Assembly: GCA_964636575.1 (NCBI GenBank)
Contig: CAZWSE010000088.1
Coordinates: 1 to 13,961, forward strand
Origin: CAZWSE01 sp964636575
GTDB taxonomy: Bacteria; Pseudomonadota; Alphaproteobacteria; Rhodobacterales; Rhodobacteraceae
Length of the DNA: 13,961 nt
Direction of reading: 5' to 3'
Shown: positions 7,387-13,907 of the stretch, piece after piece
How positions within the stretch are numbered: the stretch's first letter is position 1
How the letters are laid out: every line of letters begins with the position of its first letter
Notes under the pieces: model-generated
Told to the model about the DNA's origin: nothing
Seen by the model: the letters and a program-made list of their open reading frames with translations, nothing else
Databases searched by the model: none
Program-made: the position numbers and the translations under genes

Positions 7387-8406
7387 ATGACCGATCCATC
7401 TGTTTTACTGATTTGCCACGATCCAGCGCATGCTCGGAATTTGGCGTCCCGTTTGCGTTCGGATCGCATCGTTGTGTTGGGGATCACGCACAACTTGATG
7501 GATGCCTATACGACCGCCGAGGAAACGCCCCCTGAGTTTGTTCTGGTCGAGGATCAGTTTGTTCAGTTGCCAGAATTTGAAATGCTTTTGGCCTTGTTCA
7601 AGGCAATGGATATTCGGTGGCTGGCTGTTGGCCAATCAGAACGGACAGGCGGCGGGCCCGCTGTTGTGTCGACGTCAAAATCAGGACTGTTTCCGGTCAA
7701 TCCCGACAGCGACACCGCACTGATTGCTCAGAAAATCAGAGAAGTCACCCGTGCGCCGCAAAAGGCAATCGCCCGTACGCAGGCACAGTCAACAAATCCG
7801 TCGCAATACGCGGAAACCGTTGTTCTGATTGGATCCTCAACCGGTGGTGTTGATGCGCTGTCCACCGTCTTGCGGCAGTACCCATCAAATTGTCCCCCAA
7901 CTGTCATCGTTCAGCATACCGGAAAATCATTTGGATCAGGTCTGGTTCGTTTGTTGGGCCGGTTGTGCCCCGCACAGGTTGTCGCCGCGGAAGACGGATT
8001 GGTTCTGAAGCCGGGAATGGTGTGTGTCGTTGCCGGTATCGAAAAGCACGTACAAGTATCGGCGCGGGCGCAGGGCGCATCCCTTCAATTGGTTGCGGGC
8101 GGTCCAGTGTCTGGTCACTTGCCGTCGATCGACATGCTTTTTAAATCCGTGCCTTCGTCGATGAAGGCTGTTGGGGTTTTGCTAACCGGAATGGGGCGCG
8201 ATGGCGCAGAGGGTTTGTTGCAAATGCGAAATGGCGGGGCTCGAACCATCGGTCAGGACAAAGAAAGCTCGGTCGTGTACGGGATGCCGCGTGTGGCCGC
8301 AGAGCTTGGCGCTGTCGAACAACAATTGCCGTTGGATAAAATTGCACCAGGGATCCTGGAACTTTGCGCAAGCCATAAGACAACCCGTGAAAGAGCCGGC
8401 GTATGA
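7387..8406 (+). CDS. cheB: chemotaxis methylesterase CheB with degenerate receiver domain
   Basis: This 339-aa enzyme removes methyl groups from (and may deamidate) receptor glutamines/glutamates. The C-terminal catalytic domain is intact: S151 in GSSTGG, H177 in VQHTG, D272 in LTGMGRDGAEG. The N-terminal receiver-like domain (1-about 115) is degenerate: the acid pair reads CHD (H11/D12), the strand carrying the phospho-Asp reads FVLVEDQFVQLPEF, so by alignment E55 (or a shifted D56) replaces the Asp, and the KP lysine is N105. Start ATG 7387 has AGGAG seven bases upstream. It lies 40 nt after the mcp and overlaps cheD by ATGA. Phosphorylation control by CheA is doubtful; a permanently on or tail-docked enzyme is more likely. 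Confidence 0.93.
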   Translation: MTDPSVLLICHDPAHARNLASRLRSDRIVVLGITHNLMDAYTTAEETPPEFVLVEDQFVQLPEFEMLLALFKAMDIRWLAVGQSERTGGGPAVVSTSKSGLFPVNPDSDTALIAQKIREVTRAPQKAIARTQAQSTNPSQYAETVVLIGSSTGGVDALSTVLRQYPSNCPPTVIVQHTGKSFGSGLVRLLGRLCPAQVVAAEDGLVLKPGMVCVVAGIEKHVQVSARAQGASLQLVAGGPVSGHLPSIDMLFKSVPSSMKAVGVLLTGMGRDGAEGLLQMRNGGARTIGQDKESSVVYGMPRVAAELGAVEQQLPLDKIAPGILELCASHKTTRERAGV

Positions 8407-8930
8407 GTGTCGCTGCAGAACGATTGGTCACACTGGTCCAAGGCGAGTTTCTGATTTCGAAGGATCCGGAAGTTGTTTTCTCGACCGTGCTTGGGTCCTG
8501 TGTGTCGGTGTGCCTTTATGATGCAAAGGCTGGGATTGGCGGAATGAACCACTTTTTGTTGCCCGGCAACAAAGACAGCGCGGATCAAAGCGTGAAGTAC
8601 GGTGTCAACGCAATGGAGCTTTTGATCAACGGGTTGCTCAAAGACGGGGCTGACCGTGTACACCTTAAGGCCAAAGTCTTCGGTGCCAGCTCAATCACAC
8701 AGAACCTGCGTGACATCGGCGGGTCAAACGGATCGTTCGCTATGAACTTCTTGAAAGACGAAGGGATCGAGGTCGTGGCGTCCAGCCTTGGCGGTACGCA
8801 GGCACGGCGTGTAAAGTTTCAACCAACAACCGGAAACGCGCGCCAACTGGTTGTGCCGAACCAAGATGTTGAACCAGAAGTTACAGCACCAACACCCGCC
8901 GCCCCAAAACCGAGTGTGGAGCTGTTCTAG
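8403..8930 (+). CDS. cheD: chemoreceptor glutamine deamidase CheD
   Basis: This 175-aa CheD deamidates selected receptor glutamines to glutamates. The family signature is clear: TVLGSCVSVCLYD with the nucleophile C33, GGMNHFLLPG with H50, and KVFGASSI (91-98). The end carries an extra low-complexity Pro/Ala-rich stretch (APTPAAPKPSVELF) that is not part of the fold. No CheC partner is seen in the window. It starts in an ATGA overlap with cheB and is the last gene of the operon. Its TAG stop is one base from the stop of the convergent lacI-type gene, and no terminator hairpin is visible between them. Confidence 0.95.
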   Translation: MSVAAERLVTLVQGEFLISKDPEVVFSTVLGSCVSVCLYDAKAGIGGMNHFLLPGNKDSADQSVKYGVNAMELLINGLLKDGADRVHLKAKVFGASSITQNLRDIGGSNGSFAMNFLKDEGIEVVASSLGGTQARRVKFQPTTGNARQLVVPNQDVEPEVTAPTPAAPKPSVELF

Positions 8931-8931
8931 G

Positions 8932-9957
8932 TTATCGCCGTCTCAACGTGTCCCCAAACGAAATCGTCGGGGTCAGGGTCACGCTGTCTTCGCCGCTATC
9001 CGCGTTTTCGGAAATGCGGCGAATGATGATCTCGGCGGCGATGCGGCCAATATCTGCGCGGCAAGCGTCCATTGTGGCGAGCTGTCTGGGTAACCCTTGC
9101 AACAACTCGACGCCGTTGAAACCGGCCAAGCCGACCTTGCCCGGAACATCAATGCCTTGATCTAACAGGTAAAGCAGCCCGCCCGCGCCGATCATGTCGT
9201 TTGAGTAATACAGAAAATCCAGATCAGGGCTGCGCGCAAGCATGGCTTCTGTCATTTCGCGACCCTTCGCCAAGGCGGATCCCCCCGAGTAAAAATCTCG
9301 GTCTTCAATTTCCACACCAGCTTTGGCAAGCACTTCGGTAAAGCCTTCGAACCGTTTGCGGGCACGGTGATCCAAAGGCATTTTCGTGCCCAAAAATCCG
9401 ATCCGTCGATACCCTGCTTTTAAAATAGCCTGTGCCATTTCGCGGCCTGCACGTCGGTGTGAAATGCCGACCATCGCGTCAATTGGTGTGCCGTCCGTGT
9501 CCATCACTTCGACAACGGGAATACCCGCGTTGCGCATCATCGCGCGGGCGGCATCGGTATGATCCAGCCCTGCAATCACAACGCCCGAAGGTCGCCAAGA
9601 CAGCATTTCATAAAGCACCCGTTCCTCTTTTTCAGGAAGGTAGTCGCTGACCCCAACGACCGGCTGCAACGGCGTGTCTTCAAACGCCTTGTTGATCCCG
9701 TTCAGGACTTCTGGAAACACCATATTTGACAAAGACGGAATGATCACAGCAACCAGATTGACCCTTTGAGACGCCAAGGCACCGGCAATTTTGTTCGGCA
9801 CATATCCAAGCTCTTTGGAGGCTTGCAGCACCCTTTGTCGGGTCGCGTCTGACACATCACCGCGGTTTCGGAGCACTCGGGAAACGGTCATTTCGGAAAC
9901 GCCGGACGCTTCGGAGACATCGCGCAGCGTAAGCGGCCGTTTCGGTGGTGTATTCAC
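8932..9957 (-). CDS. LacI-family transcriptional regulator, GntR (gluconate repressor)-like
   Basis: This 341-aa regulator has an N-terminal helix-turn-helix (LRDVSEASGVSEMTVSRVLR, 11-30), a hinge helix near NKIAGALAS (55-63) and a periplasmic-binding-protein-like effector domain (about 66-341). Stretches such as VIIPSLSNMVFPEVLNGI, AGIPVVEVMDTDG and LATMDACRADIG resemble E. coli GntR, the LacI-family gluconate repressor. The start is GTG at 9955-9957 with AAAGG seven bases upstream. No sugar-metabolism genes lie next to it, so the target and ligand are unknown; the resemblance to GntR is suggestive only. It points toward cheD with convergent stops, so it is not part of the che operon. Confidence 0.9.
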   Translation of the reverse strand: MNTPPKRPLTLRDVSEASGVSEMTVSRVLRNRGDVSDATRQRVLQASKELGYVPNKIAGALASQRVNLVAVIIPSLSNMVFPEVLNGINKAFEDTPLQPVVGVSDYLPEKEERVLYEMLSWRPSGVVIAGLDHTDAARAMMRNAGIPVVEVMDTDGTPIDAMVGISHRRAGREMAQAILKAGYRRIGFLGTKMPLDHRARKRFEGFTEVLAKAGVEIEDRDFYSGGSALAKGREMTEAMLARSPDLDFLYYSNDMIGAGGLLYLLDQGIDVPGKVGLAGFNGVELLQGLPRQLATMDACRADIGRIAAEIIIRRISENADSGEDSVTLTPTISFGDTLRRR

Positions 9958-10043
9958 AAAAGCGCCTTTCTTGAGCGGATCGGTTTATAGTATCGCAGGA
10001 CATGCCCAAGACACAAGCGGCTCTGCCCGCAGTGCCGAATACA

Positions 10044-10068
10044 GCGCCAGCGGCGCATTAACGATGCG
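10044..10068 (-). terminator. overlapping short GC-rich hairpins after the lysR-type gene, weak terminator candidate
   Basis: Two small inverted repeats follow the lysR stop on the - strand: GCGCC-AGC-GGCGC (10044-10056) and CGCAT-TAACG-ATGCG (10054-10068), both with 5-bp stems. They overlap, so only one can form at a time. The first is followed on the - strand by TGTATT but not by a true T-run, so rho-independent termination is uncertain. The 117-nt space between the lysR stop and the lacI start (9958-10074) otherwise shows only AT-rich bases (TATAAA on the - strand near 9986) that could belong to a lacI promoter, without a convincing -35. Confidence 0.3.
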
Positions 10069-10074
10069 GCCCGT

Positions 10075-10924
10075 TCACGTAGCAGTTTCACCCGCCAGAA
10101 AACGCACAAAAAACGTGGTCAGGTTTTCGCGGCGCGACTGGTTTGGCCAGATCGCGAACAATTGCAGTGATCTTAGGCTCCACGTTGGCAGAACATGCAC
10201 CAACTCACCGCGCTCAAACCCACGGCAGGCCAGATTCTCGGGAATGGCGGTAACGCCCAACCCCTGCACTGCAAACTCATAGAGTGCCTCGGCTGAATTT
10301 ACCTTCACAGATGACCGACCCTTGACCTTCTTCCGCTCACCCGAGGCAGAGGTCAGCTCGGTATCGTCCGGTCGCAGTTCAAACTGGACCCAATCCCAAC
10401 TTTCCAAATCATCAGGGTGCTTCGGTTCGGGGTGGCTTGCACAGTAATCTGGGCTGGCAACAAGAAACCGATCGGATTTTCCAATGTTGCGGGTCATCAT
10501 ATCGCTGTCTTCGGGCCAGCCCGCCCTGATAGCGACATCGTACCCGTCCCTGATCAAGTCTGATCGCCGGTCCGAGAAATGAATGCTGATATCAACGCTT
10601 GGATAGGCTCGCACAAATGCGGCAAAGGCTTCCATTAACCCTGTTTGCGTGATGAAGGCGGGGCAGGACACCTTTAGCGATCCTGCAGGTTCGGTCGACA
10701 ACGGGCTGATGGCATCCAATCCGGTCTCTGCTGCGGCCAGCATGTCTTGTGCCTTCTGATGCAGCAACCGGCCTTCTGTGGTCAGCGAAATCTGCCGCGT
10801 GGTGCGGTAAAGCAGCGTCACACCAAGGTCGCCTTCCAACTGTGAAACGACCTCGCTCACGCGGGACGGAGCCAAGCCAAGCGCAAAGGCGGCCCCCCGA
10901 AAGGACCCCTGATCCACAACCGTT
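10075..10924 (-). CDS. LysR-family transcriptional regulator (5' end lost in assembly gap)
   Basis: About 282 residues are readable, which is nearly the usual 300 of the family. The visible part opens inside the winged helix-turn-helix (TVVDQGSFRGAAFALG, then SRVSEVVSQLE and a wing LLYRTTRQISLT), followed by the effector domain with DLIRDGYDVAIRAG and ALYEFAVQGLGVTAIPENL. The subtype resembles the CrgA/DmlR-like LysR regulators. Roughly 12 N-terminal residues, the start and the promoter lie in the 100-N gap. It is divergent from the SnoaL/flavoprotein cluster, so regulation of that cluster is the obvious inference, as LysR genes usually control a divergent neighbour, but the gap hides the shared promoter. 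Confidence 0.88.
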
Positions 10925-11024
10925 NNNNNNNNNNNNNNNNNNNNNNNNNNNNNNNNNNNNNNNNNNNNNNNNNNNNNNNNNNNNNNNNNNNNNNNNNNNN
11001 NNNNNNNNNNNNNNNNNNNNNNNN
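10925..11024. other. assembly gap of 100 Ns
   Basis: Exactly 100 unknown bases separate the 5' part of the lysR-type gene from the first SnoaL-like gene. A run of exactly 100 is the usual placeholder for a gap of unknown length, so real distance and content are not known. At least the first ~12 codons of the lysR gene and the divergent promoter must lie here. Predicted proteins that read through this run on either strand are not real. Confidence 0.97.
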
Positions 11025-11053
11025 TCTTGGCCAACGCAGCAGGAGCACAAGAA

Positions 11054-11470
11054 ATGGATGAAACAACTCAAGCCTCATTCGATACTGTTATGGCCTTCAT
11101 GGGCGCAATGGGCAGCGGAGATACGGATGCCATGTCTGCCTTGATGGCCGATGACATGGTCTGGCACAACGAAGGCGACACGTCGCTGCCATGGATCGGA
11201 GAGACCAAAGGCAAAGATGCGATCTTCAAATTTCTCGCTGTCTTTGGCGAGAACTTGCAGACTACAAAATGGGAAAATACCGATGCTTTTGCGTCCGGTG
11301 ATACCGTTGCCGTCTTCGGGGTTATGAACGGAATTACACCACATTCGGGTCAGGAGATTGGTGAATTTACCTTTGCCCTGCGCGCCAAAGTCCAGGACGG
11401 TCAGGTTGTATTGTGGCACTGGTTCGAAGACAGTTTTGCCGTCAGCCAAGCCTATCATGGCCGCAACTGA
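11054..11470 (+). CDS. SnoaL/NTF2-like protein, single domain
   Basis: This 138-aa protein has an NTF2/SnoaL-like cone fold pattern: a first helix pair (SFDTVMAFMGAMGSGDTDAM), then MADDMVWHNEGD (31-42), PWIGETKGKDAIFKFL (46-61), and strands ending in WHWFEDSFAVSQAY (121-134). I chose ATG 11054 because AGGAG at 11041-11045 precedes it by eight bases; the frame is also open upstream into the gap, but without a better start. Proteins of this fold include isomerases, hydrolases, cyclases and non-enzymatic binders, so no reaction can be assigned. It is the first gene after the gap and is followed, after a 78-nt spacer with a hairpin, by a second SnoaL-type gene. Confidence 0.85.
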   Translation: MDETTQASFDTVMAFMGAMGSGDTDAMSALMADDMVWHNEGDTSLPWIGETKGKDAIFKFLAVFGENLQTTKWENTDAFASGDTVAVFGVMNGITPHSGQEIGEFTFALRAKVQDGQVVLWHWFEDSFAVSQAYHGRN

Positions 11471-11489
11471 TTGATCTAAGCTTAAACAG

Positions 11490-11518
11490 GGCAAGCGCGT
11501 GCCGTGTCCGCGCTTGCC
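11490..11518. repeat. 10-bp perfect inverted repeat between the two SnoaL-type genes
   Basis: GGCAAGCGCG (11490-11499) and CGCGCTTGCC (11509-11518) are exact inverted copies around a 9-nt loop. As RNA this is a strong GC-rich hairpin. No run of T follows, so it is not a classical rho-independent terminator; it may be an intercistronic processing or stability element, or a binding site for a dimeric protein. It lies 19 nt after the first SnoaL stop and 30 nt before the next start. Confidence 0.75.
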
Positions 11519-11548
11519 GCCATGTGAACGAAAGAGGAGACCACTCCA

Positions 11549-12316
11549 ATGGGCCAAGGATTGAACAACGTGCGGGCGATCTATCTCGAAGGCATTGCAG
11601 GCGGTAATGCGCGTGAGGCGGTGCACAAATACACCGGCCACCGCTACACTCAACATTCCACCGGTGTCGGCGACGGGGCCGAAGGGTTTCTGGCCTTCTT
11701 TGAACCTTTCGTCGCCCGCAATCCGAAGCGGGAAATCGAGATCATAAGGATCTTCGAGGACGGCCCGTGGGTGTTTTGCAGCGCTTACCAATCGCTCAAT
11801 GACGGCGCGGCCCAATGGGTCACAATGGACATGTTCTACACCGATCCCAACGGCTTGATCCTTGAACACTGGGACACCATCGCGCCTTACGTCGCTGAAA
11901 CGGCCTCTGGGCAGGATATGGTGGCAGGCGCCCGTGATATTGACCCCAAGGCTGATGCAACAACCAACAAGGCTCTTGTTCTGGAATACACCAAACAGGT
12001 TCTGCAAGAGCGTTCGTTTGAGAAGGCGTCTCAATTTGTTGCCGATGATCTTATCCAACATGCACCTGACATTGGTGCCGGTCGCGCCGGATTGGAATCT
12101 TGGTTGTCGTCGGATGCAGCAGGGGATTATGAAATGCTGTTCCAACTGATCGGGCAGGGCGATTTTGTGATGACCTACAGCAAGCGCTGTGCGGCGGGCA
12201 AAGACATTGCGGTGTTTGATCTTTACCGTGTCGCAGATGGCAAAATCGCAGAGCACTGGATGAACCCCGAAGACATCAGCCCACGCGATGCATGGGGCAA
12301 CTCAGGCAAATTCTGA
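11549..12316 (+). CDS. two-domain SnoaL/NTF2-like protein
   Basis: This 255-aa protein contains two related halves. The first (about 5-113) has QHSTGVGDGAEGF (35-47), DMFYTDPNGLI and EHWDTIAP (106-113). The second (about 140-245) has QHAPDIGAGRAGL (170-182), FDLYRVADGKI and EHWMNPEDISP (235-245). The shared QH...G.G and D.(Y)..(D)G.I.EHW pattern points to an internal duplication of a SnoaL-like domain. GAGGAG at 11534-11539 supports ATG 11549. Proteins of this kind are commonly annotated as SnoaL-like or 'predicted SnoaL-like aldol condensation-catalyzing enzyme', with no tested function that I know. It is followed 32 nt later by the flavoprotein gene, which suggests co-transcription. Confidence 0.85.
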   Translation: MGQGLNNVRAIYLEGIAGGNAREAVHKYTGHRYTQHSTGVGDGAEGFLAFFEPFVARNPKREIEIIRIFEDGPWVFCSAYQSLNDGAAQWVTMDMFYTDPNGLILEHWDTIAPYVAETASGQDMVAGARDIDPKADATTNKALVLEYTKQVLQERSFEKASQFVADDLIQHAPDIGAGRAGLESWLSSDAAGDYEMLFQLIGQGDFVMTYSKRCAAGKDIAVFDLYRVADGKIAEHWMNPEDISPRDAWGNSGKF

Positions 12317-12348
12317 CCCCCCTGGTCAGTTAACCAAGGTGAGTGTGA

Positions 12349-13167
12349 ATGACAATTGTTTCCAAAATTGCAAACGCGGCGCGTAAGGCTGCAGGGCGCC
12401 CAGTGCCTCGGGTCTTGATCGTCAAAGACGCATGGTATCTGACCCCCAATATGATCCGGGTGATCTTTGCGGGCCCTTCGCTTGACGGGTTCCCCGAAGG
12501 CCGCGATGGGGGCAACTGCAAACTGATGCTTCCCGAACCGGGTGAAGCCAAAGAGGCGTTTCAGGATCGTTTAGAAAACGGTCCACCACCCGTCAGACGC
12601 ACATACACCGTCCGCAAATTCGACGCCGCATGCTGCGAGCTGACAATCGACTTTGTGGCGCACGGCGATGAAGGGCCAGCATCGTACTGGGCCAGTCACG
12701 CCAAGGCCGGAGATTTTCTCGGGTTTGCCGGTCCAAGCGAACCGAAGATCATGGGGTATGACGCCGATTGGTATTTGGTTGCGGCCGATCCATCGGCGAT
12801 CCCCGTCGCGGCTGTCGCCTTGGAAACAATGCCCCGCGATGCCAAAGGCGTAGCTATTTTTGAGATCACATCGTCCGAAGACCGCCAAGACATCGACATC
12901 CCCAACGGCATTGATGTGCACTGGCTAATCCATTCGGACCCTCATATGCCGTCGCAAGCACAAGAGACATTTATCAGGGCAATGGACTGGCCTGAAGGCC
13001 GCGTTCAAACCTGCATTGCGGGCGAATCCGGCGTGATCAAATCGCTGCGCGGGTTTCTGGCCAACGAAATGAAAGTGCCCAAAGAGGACGTCTATATCTC
13101 AGGCTATTGGAAGATCGGTCTGATCGAAGACCAGCACCAAAAAGCAAAGCGCGACGGAAACGATTAG
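12349..13167 (+). CDS. siderophore-interacting/ViuB-type FAD-binding ferric reductase-like protein
   Basis: This 272-aa cytoplasmic flavoprotein belongs to the SIP branch of the ferredoxin-reductase superfamily. The FAD-binding barrel has RRTYTVR (83-89) and GPASYWASHAKAGDFLGFAGP (109-129; RxYTxR is the isoalloxazine/FAD contact motif of the family). The NAD(P)H-binding C-terminal domain has WYLVAADPSAIPV (141-153), GESGVIKSLRGFL (225-237) and the SIP end motif YWKIGLIEDQHQ (253-264). Known members take electrons from NAD(P)H to reduce ferric siderophores. Start ATG 12349 follows AAGGTGA by about six bases. No siderophore synthesis or uptake genes are visible, and it neighbours a ferric-reductase-like membrane gene, so the acceptor may be that protein. 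Confidence 0.88.
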   Translation: MTIVSKIANAARKAAGRPVPRVLIVKDAWYLTPNMIRVIFAGPSLDGFPEGRDGGNCKLMLPEPGEAKEAFQDRLENGPPPVRRTYTVRKFDAACCELTIDFVAHGDEGPASYWASHAKAGDFLGFAGPSEPKIMGYDADWYLVAADPSAIPVAAVALETMPRDAKGVAIFEITSSEDRQDIDIPNGIDVHWLIHSDPHMPSQAQETFIRAMDWPEGRVQTCIAGESGVIKSLRGFLANEMKVPKEDVYISGYWKIGLIEDQHQKAKRDGND

Positions 13168-13220
13168 CAGCCGCGTATAAGGGTTAACACTGACCCATCA
13201 AGGCAAGCAGGAGCCCTCAG

Positions 13221-13823
13221 ATGTCACGACTGTCTCCCTACTGGCTTTGGGCACTCCTCAGCCTTCCAGCTGTCGGAATGCTCTCGGCCTTGGTCGGATC
13301 AAACGATCCCCGCATTTTCCACCAGTTGCTGCACCCCACAGGCGAATTTTCAGCGCGCTTCATGATCATTGCAATGTTGGCGTCACCGCTGGTCTTGTTG
13401 TTTCGAGGCTGGCGTGGCCCGCAATGGCTGAAAAAGAACCGCCGGTATTTCGGGGTCGCCGCCTTTGGATATGCAGCCTTGCACACAGTTTTTTATCTTA
13501 TCGACGAAGGAACAGTAGCGCGGGTTTTGGCAGATCTGCCTAAGTTCTACATTTGGACGGGCTGGCTGGCCTTTGCGATTTTTATCCCCCTTGCAGTGAC
13601 CTCCGCTGACTACTTTGTGCGGCGGATGGGACCATCATGGAAAACCCTGCAACGCACCACTTACGGCGCCGCCGTTCTGACGCTGCTGCATTGGGCGGCG
13701 CTACACGACTGGGGCGGTATCGGCCCTGCGCTGGTTCACTTCGGACCCCTTGCTGCGCTTGAGGCATATCGCGTTTGGTACTGGTACTTCCGCCCAAGTC
13801 AGGCTGTTGGCCCTGATCTTTAA
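13221..13823 (+). CDS. ferric reductase-like/MsrQ-like heme-binding membrane protein
   Basis: This 200-aa membrane protein has about six hydrophobic segments (about 8-25, 45-61, 76-93, 108-126, 147-163, 168-186). It carries the hallmarks of the ferric reductase-like transmembrane/MsrQ family: HPTGEFSARFMI (38-49), RRYFGVAAFGYAALH (74-88), LAVTSADYFVRRMG (124-137), then LLHWAALHDW (155-164). H88 and H157, with H38, H162 or H173, are candidate b-heme ligands. MsrQ normally gives electrons to MsrP, which is not present here. AGGAG at 13209-13213 sets ATG 13221. Lying just after an FAD/NAD(P)H reductase, it may receive electrons from it; this is inference. Confidence 0.85.
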   Translation: MSRLSPYWLWALLSLPAVGMLSALVGSNDPRIFHQLLHPTGEFSARFMIIAMLASPLVLLFRGWRGPQWLKKNRRYFGVAAFGYAALHTVFYLIDEGTVARVLADLPKFYIWTGWLAFAIFIPLAVTSADYFVRRMGPSWKTLQRTTYGAAVLTLLHWAALHDWGGIGPALVHFGPLAALEAYRVWYWYFRPSQAVGPDL

Positions 13824-13832
13824 GGGCTTCAA

Positions 13833-13848
13833 CGATGCTAAAGCATCG
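13833..13848. terminator. hairpin after the membrane protein gene, weak terminator candidate
   Basis: CGATGC-TAAA-GCATCG forms a perfect 6-bp stem with a 4-nt loop, starting 9 nt after the stop of the membrane protein gene. It is well placed to end the cluster, but no T-run follows, so rho-independent termination is not assured. Confidence 0.4.
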
Positions 13849-13860
13849 CGCACTGCTCTG

Positions 13861-13889
13861 TTGACCATCGGGCCGGCAATCGACACAAA
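13861..13889 (+). promoter_or_regulatory. weak candidate promoter for the tRNA-Arg gene
   Basis: TTGACC (13861-13866) is a good -35-like hexamer. Seventeen bases later CACAAA (13884-13889) is a poor -10 (three of six matches), 18 nt before the tRNA. The spacing is right but the -10 is weak, so this is a suggestion only. Confidence 0.25.
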
Positions 13890-13907
13890 CAACGCGATTG
13901 CGTCAAA

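Noticed and set aside
10749..11144. Open frames reading through the run of N on both strands
   Set aside because: Unknown bases cannot be translated; these joins of lysR and SnoaL sequence are artefacts of the gap.
11075..12256. Long open frame (393 codons) on the - strand opposite the two SnoaL genes
   Set aside because: It spans two well-supported genes and the hairpin between them and shows no recognisable domain, so it is taken as a chance antisense frame.
12319..12338. Near-palindrome around CTGGTCAGTTAACCAAGG before the flavoprotein gene
   Set aside because: The arms are short with a mismatch and overlap the ribosome-binding region; too weak to call an operator.
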